From: Bradyrhizobium genosp. L
Lineage (GTDB): Bacteria; Pseudomonadota; Alphaproteobacteria; Rhizobiales; Xanthobacteraceae
Assembly (NCBI RefSeq): GCF_015624485.1
Contig: NZ_CP061378.1
Coordinates: 7,279,501-7,343,500 of the forward strand
DNA length: 64,000 nt
Reading direction: 5' to 3'
Position numbers and translations under genes: made by a program
Shown here: positions 1-9,132 of the stretch, one piece after another
Layout of the letters: each line of letters begins with the position of its first letter
How positions within the stretch are numbered: the first letter of the stretch is position 1
Notes under the pieces: generated by a model
The model's database searches: none
What the model was told of the DNA's origin: nothing
What the model saw: only the letters and a program-made list of their open reading frames with translations

Positions 1-569
1 TCGCGCCAAGCATCGAGCGACGGAAAATCCGTCGCGATGTCGAAGCCGGTCTCCTCCTTGGGGTAGTACACATAGCCTGCCATCGAGAAATCCACGATGG
101 TCGGGCTGTCGCCGAGCATGAAGGCACGATCGCGGAGATGCCTGTCGGCGATCGCAAAGCTCGCCTCGGTGCGTGCGCGCAGGAACGACAGGATCGCTGG
201 ATGCACCGGCTCCGGCATGAACGAACTCTGAAACCGGTGCATCGCATGATTGTTGGTGAACTTGTGATTATCGAACATGATCCAGCGCAGGGCTTCGTAG
301 CGCTGGTCGTCGGTCGGCGCGAACTTGCCGGTGGTTTCCGCAAGCCAGACCAGGATCGCGCCTGACTGCGACATCAGCTGGCCGTCGACATCCAGCACCG
401 GCACCTCGCCCATGGCGTTGGTGCTGGCGCGCCAGGCTGGATCGCGGGTCTGGCCGCCGGCAAAGTCGACCCCGACCGGCTCCCAGTCGAGACCGGCGCA
501 ATTCAGATAGAGCGCCAGCTTGTAGGAATTGCCGGACGCACCGATGCAATGGAGTCTGTAGCGGGTCAT
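1..569 (-). CDS. Glutathione S-transferase family protein (3' end cut by window)
   Basis: The reading frame starts at an ATG (569-567) and stays open for 189 codons to the window edge, so the C-terminus is missing. It opens with a thioredoxin-fold pattern (YRLHCIGASGNSYKLALYL), then the cis-Pro strand of GSTs (MGEVPVLDVDGQLMSQSGAI) at about residues 57-76, and an all-helical C-terminal domain with FMLGDSPTIVDFSM near residue 156. These are the glutathione-site and N-capping motifs of bacterial GSTs. The start overlaps the stop of the upstream MFS gene as ATGA, so the two are probably translationally coupled. Substrate unknown; a detoxification or glutathione-dependent catabolic role with the carrier is inference. 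Confidence 0.9.
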   Translation of the reverse strand, partial: MTRYRLHCIGASGNSYKLALYLNCAGLDWEPVGVDFAGGQTRDPAWRASTNAMGEVPVLDVDGQLMSQSGAILVWLAETTGKFAPTDDQRYEALRWIMFDNHKFTNNHAMHRFQSSFMPEPVHPAILSFLRARTEASFAIADRHLRDRAFMLGDSPTIVDFSMAGYVYYPKEETGFDIATDFPSLDAWR

Positions 570-1861
570 CGCGCTCCCGCAAATTTGGGCTGTGCGTCCG
601 CCCGCCCGGTCAGTCTGGCGCGCTCGGTGTTGGGCCACAGCAGCAGCAAGCCGAGCACGCCGGAGCCGGCCATGATCGCCGCATTGATGGTGAAGCCGGT
701 CATGTAGCCTTCGATCGGCGTCGCCGCATGCTGGATCACGCCACCCATCACCATCGGCGCCAAAATGCCGGAGATCGTGTAGAGCGCGCCGTAGATCGCG
801 ATCACGGCGCCGCGCTGCGACACCGGCGTGAACTCGCCGAGCATCGGCGGACAGACCACATAGATCGAGCCGCACAAGCCGGAGCCGATCACCAGCAGCG
901 CGATCATCAGCCCACCGGGCGCTACATGCGGCAGCGTGGCAAGAATGCAGCCGCCGACGATCAACGGCACCGAACCGAGCACGCCGCGCGCGCCACGGGT
1001 GGTGAAACCGCGCGCCAGCATCAACTGCGAAATCCAGCCGGTGAGGATCACGATCGTTGCACCGAATATCCAAGGCAAGATCGAGACGAAGCCGGCCTGC
1101 TGCTGGCTGAAGCCGAGTCCTTCGATGATGAAGGAGGTGAACCAGGTGAGCCCGAGCGACAAGGCCCAATAGGCGCCGAAGGTCGCGATCACGCAGCCGA
1201 TGAAGGTGCGCGAGGTCAGAAGCTTCCAATACGGGATTCGCGCCTCGCTGGCGGCGATCGCAGCGGCAGGCACCAGCGGCCCCTCCTTGCCGAGCGCGAA
1301 CCAGGCGAAAGTCCAGAGCAAGCCTGCGACGCCGAGCGCCCCGAACGCATAATGCCAGCTGTGATTGACGATGATCCAGTTCAGCGCCGGCACAGCGAGG
1401 ATCACGCCGAACGCCGAGCCCTGCGACAGGATCGCGGTCGGCAGCGTGCGCTTCTCATCCGGGAACCATTTGTAGATGGCATGCGCGGCAACCGAAAAGC
1501 CGGGCCCCTCGCCGGCGCCGAGGATGATGCGGCAGATCATCAACGTGGTGAAGCTGACGGTGCCGAGCATCGGAAACTGCGCCAGCGACCAGATCAGCGC
1601 CAGGATCAACAGCACCCAGCGGGTCTGCACGCTGTTGACGATAAAGCCGACCACAATCGCCGAGATCGCGAACAGGTAGAAGAAGGACGAACCGAGCGTC
1701 CCGAACTGCTCCTGGGTGAGGCCCATCTCGGTCTTGATCGGCACGCCGGCAAGCCCAACCACGATCTTGTCCGCAAAATTCACCACCATGAACAGGAACA
1801 GGAGGAAGGTGATCTTCCAGGCGCCCTCGGGCGTTGCCCTGGGCGTCGGTTGCGTCGTCAT
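566..1861 (-). CDS. MFS transporter, anion:cation symporter-like
   Basis: This 431-residue protein has about 12 predicted membrane segments, the normal length for the major facilitator superfamily. The first helix carries NFADKIVVGLAG. A segment near residue 113 (RIILGAGEGPGFSVAAHAIY) followed by KWFPDEKRTLPTA matches the motif region of the ACS family, which moves organic anions such as sugar acids and aromatic acids across the inner membrane. The gene shares ATGA with the GST gene downstream, forming a two-gene operon. The divergent gene at 2102 leaves about 240 bases for promoters. The substrate cannot be read from the sequence. Confidence 0.9.
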   Translation of the reverse strand: MTTQPTPRATPEGAWKITFLLFLFMVVNFADKIVVGLAGVPIKTEMGLTQEQFGTLGSSFFYLFAISAIVVGFIVNSVQTRWVLLILALIWSLAQFPMLGTVSFTTLMICRIILGAGEGPGFSVAAHAIYKWFPDEKRTLPTAILSQGSAFGVILAVPALNWIIVNHSWHYAFGALGVAGLLWTFAWFALGKEGPLVPAAAIAASEARIPYWKLLTSRTFIGCVIATFGAYWALSLGLTWFTSFIIEGLGFSQQQAGFVSILPWIFGATIVILTGWISQLMLARGFTTRGARGVLGSVPLIVGGCILATLPHVAPGGLMIALLVIGSGLCGSIYVVCPPMLGEFTPVSQRGAVIAIYGALYTISGILAPMVMGGVIQHAATPIEGYMTGFTINAAIMAGSGVLGLLLLWPNTERARLTGRADAQPKFAGAR

Positions 1862-2101
1862 GTCTGGCTCCCCGCGTCGTTTTTGGTTCTGTGAGATCGG
1901 CCCCTGCCGGCGATGCTAGCCACGCCTTGCGGCGCAACGCAACTGCGCATTTCCCGGGGTCTGTGGCCCCGTGCGACGCCATCCCGCGTCGCGCATTGCA
2001 CACCGGCGATCCGATCACGATCGCGTCGCCACGGCATTGCAGCGATGATCTGTCATGCGCCCGCTGTTATGTTCGGGAGCCATCACAGCCGGGATTATTT
2101 C

Positions 2102-2863
2102 ATGAACAGATCGATCCGTCGCGCGGCCTTCAGCACCGCGGTCGCGGCCGCCGCCCTGCTCGCCATCCAGGCCGTTCGCGCCGAGGACGCCGCCAATCCG
2201 GACTACGCGGCGATCGTCGCCGCGCCCGACCGCAGCGACGCCGACCGGCAGGTCGACCAGCGCCGCCAGCCCGCAAAAATGCTGGCCTTTGCCGGCGTCA
2301 AACCCGGCATGGCGATCCTCGACATGGAGGCGAGCGCTGGCTACAGCACCGAGCTGTTGGCGCGTACCGTCGGCCCTTCCGGCAAGATCTATGCGCAGGA
2401 CTCGGCTGCGGTGCTCGAGCGCTTCGTCAAGGACAAGTTCGACACCCGCGCCCAGAAGGGCGCGATGAAGAACGTCGTGCATGTCGTGCGCAACTATGAC
2501 GACCCGATCCCGCCCGAGGCCAAGAACCTCGACATGATCACCTTCTTCTTCGCCTATCACGACATCACCTATATGGAGGTCGACCGCGCCGCGATGAACA
2601 GGAAGATGTTCGCCGCGCTGAAGCCCGGCGGCTTCCTCATCATCGCCGACCATTCGGCCAAGCCGGGCGAAGGCACGAGTGTCGCCAAGACGTTGCACCG
2701 GATCGAGGAGAGCACGTTGAAGCAGGAGGTCGAGGCCGCCGGCTTCAAGCTGGCCGCCGAGGGCGATTTCCTGCATCATGCTGAGGACCCCAGGGACATC
2801 CCCGTCTTCAAGGCGCCGGTGCCGATCGACGAGTTTGTCCTGAAGTACCAGAAGCCGCAGTGA
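2102..2863 (+). CDS. Class I SAM-dependent methyltransferase with signal peptide
   Basis: The chosen start (MNRSIRRAAF) gives 253 residues and a clean Sec signal peptide ending at about AVRA/ED (residue 27-28); a longer frame begins at 1913 but would bury that signal. Motif I of Rossmann methyltransferases is present in variant form at about residues 74-83 (DMEASAGYST), followed by KIYAQD and a late LKPGGFLIIADHS strand that closes the fold. It resembles the group of predicted exported methyltransferases (COG4798). The signal peptide is odd because SAM is made in the cytosol, so the protein may bind another ligand or be inactive. It lies ten bases before the ABC ATPase region in the same frame. 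Confidence 0.8.
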   Translation: MNRSIRRAAFSTAVAAAALLAIQAVRAEDAANPDYAAIVAAPDRSDADRQVDQRRQPAKMLAFAGVKPGMAILDMEASAGYSTELLARTVGPSGKIYAQDSAAVLERFVKDKFDTRAQKGAMKNVVHVVRNYDDPIPPEAKNLDMITFFFAYHDITYMEVDRAAMNRKMFAALKPGGFLIIADHSAKPGEGTSVAKTLHRIEESTLKQEVEAAGFKLAAEGDFLHHAEDPRDIPVFKAPVPIDEFVLKYQKPQ

Positions 2864-2872
2864 GATCAGCCC

Positions 2873-3549
<677 letters not shown>

Positions 3550-3553
<4 letters not shown>

Positions 3554-6009
3554 GGCGACCTCTCTGGATACTGGCCGTGCTGCTCAGCCACTGGCGGCGA
3601 CATCCGATGCAGCTCGCGACGCTGCTGATCGGCCTGATCTCGGCGACCGCGCTGTGGAGCGGCGTGCAGGCGCTGAACCAGCAGGCGCGCAACGCCTATG
3701 ACCGCGCCGCGGCCACCTTCGGCGGCGCACGCACCGCGATGCTGGTGGCGAAGGACGGCGCGACCTTCCCGCAAAAATGGTTCGTCGATCTGCGCCGTGC
3801 CGGCTGGCCGGTGTCGCCGATGCTGGAGGGCCGCATCCAGATCGACGGACGCAGCTACCGCCTGCTCGGCGTCGAGCCGGTGACCTTGCCGACCGAAGTC
3901 GGCAACGCGCCGGCGGTCGCGCGCGGCAATCTGCAAGCCTTCGTCACGCCGCCCGGCGAGATGCTGGTGGCGCCGGAGACGTTGCGCGATCTCGGTCTCA
4001 AGCCAGGCGAGCGGCCACAGGCGAACGGCGTCGCACTGCCGCCGTTGCGCGTGCAGAGCGAGCTCACGCCGGGTGCGCTGGTGGTCGATATCGGCATCGC
4101 GCAGACTATCCTGAAACTGCCGGATCAGGTCTCGCGTCTGCTGGTCGGCAAGTCGAAGGCGCCGCGCGCGACGCTCGACAGCATCGTCGGCGACAAGCTC
4201 CGTCTGGTCGCGCCGAGCGCAGAGAGCGACCTCGAACGGCTCACCGACAGTTTCCATCTCAACCTCACCGCCTTCGGTCTGCTGTCGTTCTTCGTCGGCC
4301 TGTTCATCGTCAATTCCGCCGTCGGCCTCGCCTTCGAGCAGCGGCTGCCGATGCTGCGCACCTTGCGTGCCTGCGGCGTCTCGGCGCGGCTGCTCAACAC
4401 CGTGCTTGTGATCGAGCTGGTGTCGCTGGCGCTGATCGCCGGCCTGATCGGCCTGGTCTGCGGCTATCTCATCGCGGCGGCGCTGCTGCCCGATGTCGCG
4501 GCGTCGCTGCGCGGCCTCTATGGCGCGCAGATCCCCGGCGAGCTTTCGCTCAAGCCTGCCTGGTGGTTCGCCGGCATCGCCATCAGCATTGTGGGCGCGC
4601 TCGCCGCGGCGGCCGCGAGCCTCGCCAAGGCGATCCGGATGCCGGTGCTGAGCACGGCGCAGCCGCAGGCCTGGCAGCAGGCGCAGCGGCGCTGGCTGAT
4701 GGTCCAGAGCACGGCAGCGCTTGCCGTGTTCGCGGCCGCCGCCGGCCTGATCCGGTTCGGCGATTCGCTGATCGCGGGCTTTGCCGTGCTCGCCGCGCTG
4801 ATGCTCGGCGCGGCGCTGATCCTGCCGATGGTGCTGCAGATCGCGCTCTCGCTCGGCCAGCGCAGCGCGCGCCAGCCTGTCAGCATCTGGTTCTGGGCCG
4901 ACAGCCGCCAGCAGCTCTCCGGATTATCGCTGGCACTGATGGCGCTGCTGCTGGCGCTTGCGGTCAATGTCGGTGTCGGCACCATGGTGTCGAGCTTCAA
5001 CCGCACCTTCCTGGTCTGGCTCGACGGCCGCCTCGCTGCCGACGTCTACATCAATGCGTCCAGCGACACCCAGGCCAAGGAGATCAAGGCATGGCTACGC
5101 GAGCGGCCCGAGGTCGAGGCGATCCTGCCCGGCGGCCGCGCCGACAGCCAATTCGGCGGCGCGCCGATCGAGGTGCTCGGCCTGCCCGATCACGCCATTT
5201 ATCGCGACAACTGGCCGCTGCTCGATAGCGCCGCGAATGCCTGGGTGAAGCTGCGCCCCGGCGACACCTGCCTCGTCAGCGAGCAGCTGTCGCGACGGAT
5301 GAAGCTCGGCCTCGGCGATCGCATCGAGGTGCCGACGCCTGGCGGACCCTGGCCGCTCGAGATCGTCGGCATCTATGCCGATTACGGCAACCCCAAGGGC
5401 CAGATCGCGGTCAATTTCGCCGCGCTGACGCGATACTTCCCGCAGACGCCGCTGACGCGGATGGGCCTGCGCGTCGTGCCGGACAAGATCCCGCCGCTGA
5501 TCGCGGCGCTGCAGCAAAAATTCGAACTCGACGACCGTAACGTCGCCGACCAAGCGACGATGAAGGCGGAGTCAAAGCGGATCTTCAACCGCACCTTCTC
5601 AGTGACCGCGGCGCTCAATGCCTTCACGCTCGGCGTCGCCGGCATCGCGCTGTTGACCAGCCTGCTGACGCTCGCCAATTCGCGGCTGCCGCAGCTCGCG
5701 CCGCTGTGGGCGATCGGCCTGACGCGGCGGCGGCTCGCCGCGCTCGAGCTGCTGAAGACCATGGCGGTCGCGCTGATCACCGCGCTGTTCGCGCTGCCGC
5801 TCGGCCTTTTGGTGGCGTGGTGCCTGCTTGCGATCGTCAACGTCAAGGCGTTCGGCTGGCGGCTGCCGTTCCACGTATTCCCGCTGCAGCTGATCGAGCT
5901 GCTGGCGGTGGCGATGGCCGCGGCACTCTGTGCCGCAGCGCTCCCGGTCGCTAGACTGGCCCGCATGCAGCCGGCCAGGCTGATCAGGATCTTCGTCAAT
6001 GAGCGCTAG
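3550..6009 (+). CDS. FtsX-family ABC transporter permease
   Basis: This 819-residue inner membrane protein has the doubled FtsX architecture: a first membrane segment near residues 20-40, a periplasmic domain, a block of helices at about 235-440, a second helix and periplasmic domain at about 460-670, and a final helix block ending LARMQPARLIRIF. Such single-chain permeases replace the two half permeases of LolCE-type systems. It starts with GTG inside the stop of the ATPase gene, and its own stop overlaps the ATG of the AttH-like gene. The three-gene order ATPase, FtsX permease, AttH-like protein matches the AttEFGH type of transporter described in Agrobacterium, in which the permease is two genes. 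Confidence 0.9.
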
Positions 6010-7078
6010 GCTCACCCGCCGCGCCTTTGCCGGCGGCGCGCTGGCGCTTGCGCTGGGCGGCAAAAGCTTCGCGCAAGGCTTTGCCGGCCTCGGCGAGAGT
6101 GCGGAAGGGTTTGCCGCCGTCGCCCCCGGCAGGCCATTCGTGTTTCCATCCGACCACGGCCCGCATCCAGAATTCCGGGTCGAATGGTGGTACGTCACCG
6201 CAAACCTCGCCGACGCCAACGGCACCGCCTATGGCGCGCAATGGACGCTGTTTCGCCAGGCGATGCGGCCTGGCGCCAACGTCGAAGGCTGGGCCAACCA
6301 GCAGGTCTGGATGGGCCACGCCGCCGTCACGAGCGCCACGACACATCGCTTCAGCGAGACGTTTGCGCGCGGCGGTGTCGGACAGGCCGATGTCGTGGCC
6401 ACGCCGTTCCGTGCATGGATCGACGCCTGGGAGATGGATGGGCTCGACGGCTTCGATGCGCAACGAACAGCGCCGCTCGCGCTGAAGGCCTCGGGCAGCG
6501 ATTTCAGCTATGCACTCCGCCTCGACGCCGACCGTCCGCTGGTGCTGCAGGGCGACCATGGCTACAGCCGCAAGTCGGATCGCGGCCAGGCCTCCTATTA
6601 CTACAGCCAGCCGTTCTTTGGGGCGTCCGGCCGCATCGTCATCGACGACAGATCGGTCGAGGTCACGGGCCGCGCCTGGATGGACCGCGAATGGAGCAGC
6701 CAGCCGCTCGCCTCCGACCAAACCGGCTGGGACTGGTTCTCGCTGCATCTGCCCAATGACGAGAAGCTGATGCTCTACCGGCTGCGCCAGAAGGACGGCC
6801 GAGAGAACCTGTTCGGCAACTGGATCACGCCGGACGGCCGCTCCACCGAGATCGCAGCTGATGGCAACAGCATCGTGCCAACTGCTGCCAGCGAGATCGG
6901 CAGCCGCAAGCTGCCGACGTCGTGGCGCGTATCGCTCCCATCGCGCGGCCTCTCGATCGAGACCACGCCGCTCAATCCGCAGAGCTGGATGGCAACCAGC
7001 GTTCCCTACTGGGAAGGCCCGATCCGTTTTGCGGGCAGTCATGCCGGGTTAGGCTATCTCGAACTGACGGGATACTGA
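5999..7078 (+). CDS. AttH/CrtC-like lipocalin-fold protein, predicted secreted
   Basis: The 359-residue protein opens with a twin-arginine-type leader (TRRAFAGGALALALGG) and then shows the conserved FRVEWWYVTANL segment at about residues 59-70, the hallmark of the AttH/carotenoid 1,2-hydratase (CrtC) lipocalin-like family. Further conserved aromatic blocks include GAQWTLFRQAM, YYYSQPFF, GRAWMDREWSS and TGWDWFSLHL. No carotenoid genes are nearby, so a hydratase role is not supported. Position in an operon with an FtsX-type exporter suggests it accepts or processes a hydrophobic substrate in the periplasm. The ATG overlaps the permease stop. Confidence 0.87.
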   Translation: MSARLTRRAFAGGALALALGGKSFAQGFAGLGESAEGFAAVAPGRPFVFPSDHGPHPEFRVEWWYVTANLADANGTAYGAQWTLFRQAMRPGANVEGWANQQVWMGHAAVTSATTHRFSETFARGGVGQADVVATPFRAWIDAWEMDGLDGFDAQRTAPLALKASGSDFSYALRLDADRPLVLQGDHGYSRKSDRGQASYYYSQPFFGASGRIVIDDRSVEVTGRAWMDREWSSQPLASDQTGWDWFSLHLPNDEKLMLYRLRQKDGRENLFGNWITPDGRSTEIAADGNSIVPTAASEIGSRKLPTSWRVSLPSRGLSIETTPLNPQSWMATSVPYWEGPIRFAGSHAGLGYLELTGY

Positions 7079-7103
7079 GAAAAGCAACGAGGACACACCC
7101 GAC

Positions 7104-7493
7104 ATGTACCACATCACCGCCGTCATCACCTGCCTAGCCATCGCGTTCTATCTGTTCACCTCGATCGAGGTGTCGCGCGCTCGCGCACGCTACGGTGTCA
7201 AGCTGCCGGCGATCACGGGCAATGCCGATTTCGAGCGCGTCTACCGCATCCAGATGAACACGCTGGAATGGATGCCGATCTTCCTGCCTCCGTTGTGGCT
7301 GTTCGCGATCTACATCAGCGACGTCGGCGCCGCCGCGCTCGGCGCGATCTGGATCATCGGCCGCATTCTCTACTTCCTCGGCTATCGCGAGGCGGTGGCG
7401 AAACGCAGCCGTGGATTCGCGATCCAGGCCATGGCCTGCATCGTGCTGTGGATTGGCGCGCTTGGTGGCGCGATGTGGCGGCTGGTGCATTGA
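7104..7493 (+). CDS. MAPEG family membrane protein
   Basis: This 129-residue protein has four predicted transmembrane helices and the MAPEG core: a polar segment FERVYRIQMNTLEWMPIFLP (residues 43-62), where the conserved Arg, Gln, Asn and Glu that bind glutathione in the eukaryotic homologues are present, then GRILYFLGYREA. MAPEG proteins are membrane-embedded glutathione-dependent transferases or peroxidases. It follows the AttH-like gene by 25 bases and may be co-transcribed. The specific reaction cannot be assigned. Confidence 0.9.
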   Translation: MYHITAVITCLAIAFYLFTSIEVSRARARYGVKLPAITGNADFERVYRIQMNTLEWMPIFLPPLWLFAIYISDVGAAALGAIWIIGRILYFLGYREAVAKRSRGFAIQAMACIVLWIGALGGAMWRLVH

Positions 7494-7519
7494 GGGCGCG
7501 GCGGCGCCGCACACTCACT

Positions 7520-7659
7520 GTCGTCCCGGGCTTGACCCGGGACCCATCAACCACAGGATGTGGTTTTGCGAAGGCTGGAGCTCCAGCCCGACGCTACAAC
7601 TGACAACGGTGGTTATGGGTCCGTGCTCCGTGCGCAACCGCGCACTAGGCAGGGACGAC
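7520..7659. repeat. Paired-hairpin intergenic repeat, family A, diverged copy
   Basis: The left arm (7520-7546, GTCGTCCCGGGCTTGACCC continuing to GGGACCCAT) folds on itself. The right arm begins GGTTATGGGTCC (7611) and ends GGGACGAC (7659), the reverse complement of the left outer arm. The same plan recurs at 36500, 41301 and 48565. The right hairpin is degraded here. Confidence 0.75.
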
Positions 7660-7699
7660 ACCTTTGTTGTTGCGCGCGCTGCGCATCACGAGCCACGGC

Positions 7700-8890
7700 T
7701 CACTTCGTCAGCGGGCAGCCCGAGTCTTTGGCCTTCGGGAACGCCTGGTCGCCGGGCACCACCGCGAGCTGCTTGTAATAGTCCCACGGCTTCTTCGATT
7801 CCGAGGGCTTCTTGACCTCGAACAGATACATGTCGTGGACCATGCGGCCGTTCTCCAGCACCTTGCCCTGCGCGAAGGCGTCGTCGACCGGCAGCTCCTT
7901 CAGCTTTTTGGCCACCGCCTCGCTATCCTTGGTGCCGGCAGCCTTCACCGCCTTCAGGTAGCTCAAGGTCGCCGAATAGGTGCCGGCATGGATCATGCTC
8001 GGCATCCGCCCGGTGCGCTTGAAGAAGCGCTCCGAGAAGGCGCGGCTCTTGTCGTCGTGGTCCCAATAGAAGCCTTCGGTCAGCACCAGGCCCTGCGCCG
8101 CCTCGAGGCCGAGGCCGTTGACCTCGGCCAGCGTCATCAGCAGGCCGGCGAGCTTCTGGCCCTGCTTGACGATGCCGAATTCGGCTGCCTGCTTGATCGA
8201 GTTGGTGGTGTCCTGGCCGGCATTGGCGAGACCGATGACCTTCGCCTTCGAGCTCTGCGCCTGCAGCAGGAAGGAGGAGAAGTCCGACGAGTTGAGCGGC
8301 ACGCGCACCGAGCCCAGCACCTTGCCGCCGGCCGCGGTGACGATCTCGCTGGTGTCCTTTTCCAGCGCGTAGCCGAACGCATAGTCGGCGGTCAGGAAGA
8401 ACCAGCTGTCGCCGCCCGCCTTCACCAGCGCGCCGCCGGTCCCGACCGCGAGCGCGTGGGTGTCGAACGCCCAGTGGAAGCCGTAGGGCGTGCAGGACGC
8501 ACCTGTGATCGCCGAGGTCGCGGCGCCGACCACGATGTCGATCTTCTTCTTTTCCTTCGACAGCTCCTGCACCGCGAGCGCGACCGACGAGGTGGTGAGC
8601 TCCGTGATCATGTCGACGCCGTCGGCGTCATACCAGCGCCGCGCGATCGAAACGGCGAGATCCGGCTTGTTCTGATGGTCGGCGGTGACCATCTCGATCT
8701 TCTGGCCGAGCACCTCCCCGCCGAAATCCTCGATCGCCATCTTGGCGGCTTCGACCGAGTATTTTCCGCCGTAGTCGGCATAGACGCCGGACTGATCGTT
8801 CAGGATGCCGATCTTGACGCCCTGCGCCACCGCCGGCGCCGCAAGCAGCAGGCTGCACGCCGCGACCGCGGCCAAAAATCCCGATTTCAT
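7700..8890 (-). CDS. Branched-chain amino acid-type ABC transporter substrate-binding protein (orphan)
   Basis: The 396-residue protein has a Sec signal peptide (MKSGFLAAVAACSLLLAAPAVAQ) followed by VKIGILNDQSGVYADYGG, the usual N-terminus of periplasmic type I binding proteins of the LivK/Peripla_BP_6 family. The two-lobed fold is visible through repeated strand motifs (KIEMVTADHQNKPD, SWFFLTADYAFGYALEKDT, AKVIGLANAGQDT). Such proteins deliver amino acids, amides or aromatic acids to LivHMGF permeases. No permease or ATPase gene of that type is adjacent, so it is an orphan that presumably serves a transporter encoded elsewhere. A GGGAGAG ribosome binding site precedes the ATG. Confidence 0.92.
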   Translation of the reverse strand: MKSGFLAAVAACSLLLAAPAVAQGVKIGILNDQSGVYADYGGKYSVEAAKMAIEDFGGEVLGQKIEMVTADHQNKPDLAVSIARRWYDADGVDMITELTTSSVALAVQELSKEKKKIDIVVGAATSAITGASCTPYGFHWAFDTHALAVGTGGALVKAGGDSWFFLTADYAFGYALEKDTSEIVTAAGGKVLGSVRVPLNSSDFSSFLLQAQSSKAKVIGLANAGQDTTNSIKQAAEFGIVKQGQKLAGLLMTLAEVNGLGLEAAQGLVLTEGFYWDHDDKSRAFSERFFKRTGRMPSMIHAGTYSATLSYLKAVKAAGTKDSEAVAKKLKELPVDDAFAQGKVLENGRMVHDMYLFEVKKPSESKKPWDYYKQLAVVPGDQAFPKAKDSGCPLTK

Positions 8891-8992
8891 TTTGTTGGCT
8901 CTCCCTACAGTTTCTATCGAGAAAAATCGGCGCGAGACTATTTTATAACCCCGCGCCTGCCCATCACTTTCGGTTCAGCCAATAGTATGCCC

Positions 8993-9111
8993 CGTCATTC
9001 GCGGTGCGCAATTGCGCACCTGAGGGCATCGCGAAGCGGTGAGCCCGGAATCCATACTCACGATCGTGGTTATGGATTCCGGGCTCGCGCTGCGCGCGCC
9101 CCGGAATGACG
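8993..9111. repeat. Paired-hairpin intergenic repeat, family B
   Basis: Outer arms CGTCATTC (8993) and CCGGAATGACG (9101-9111) enclose a perfect 16-base inverted repeat, GAGCCCGGAATCCATA (9041-9056) and TATGGATTCCGGGCTC (9071-9086). Related outer arms occur at 40255 and 44001. It lies between the RND pump stop and the start of the upstream LivK-type gene. Confidence 0.8.
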
Positions 9112-9132
9112 AGGGAAATTGCGGCAGCCGCC

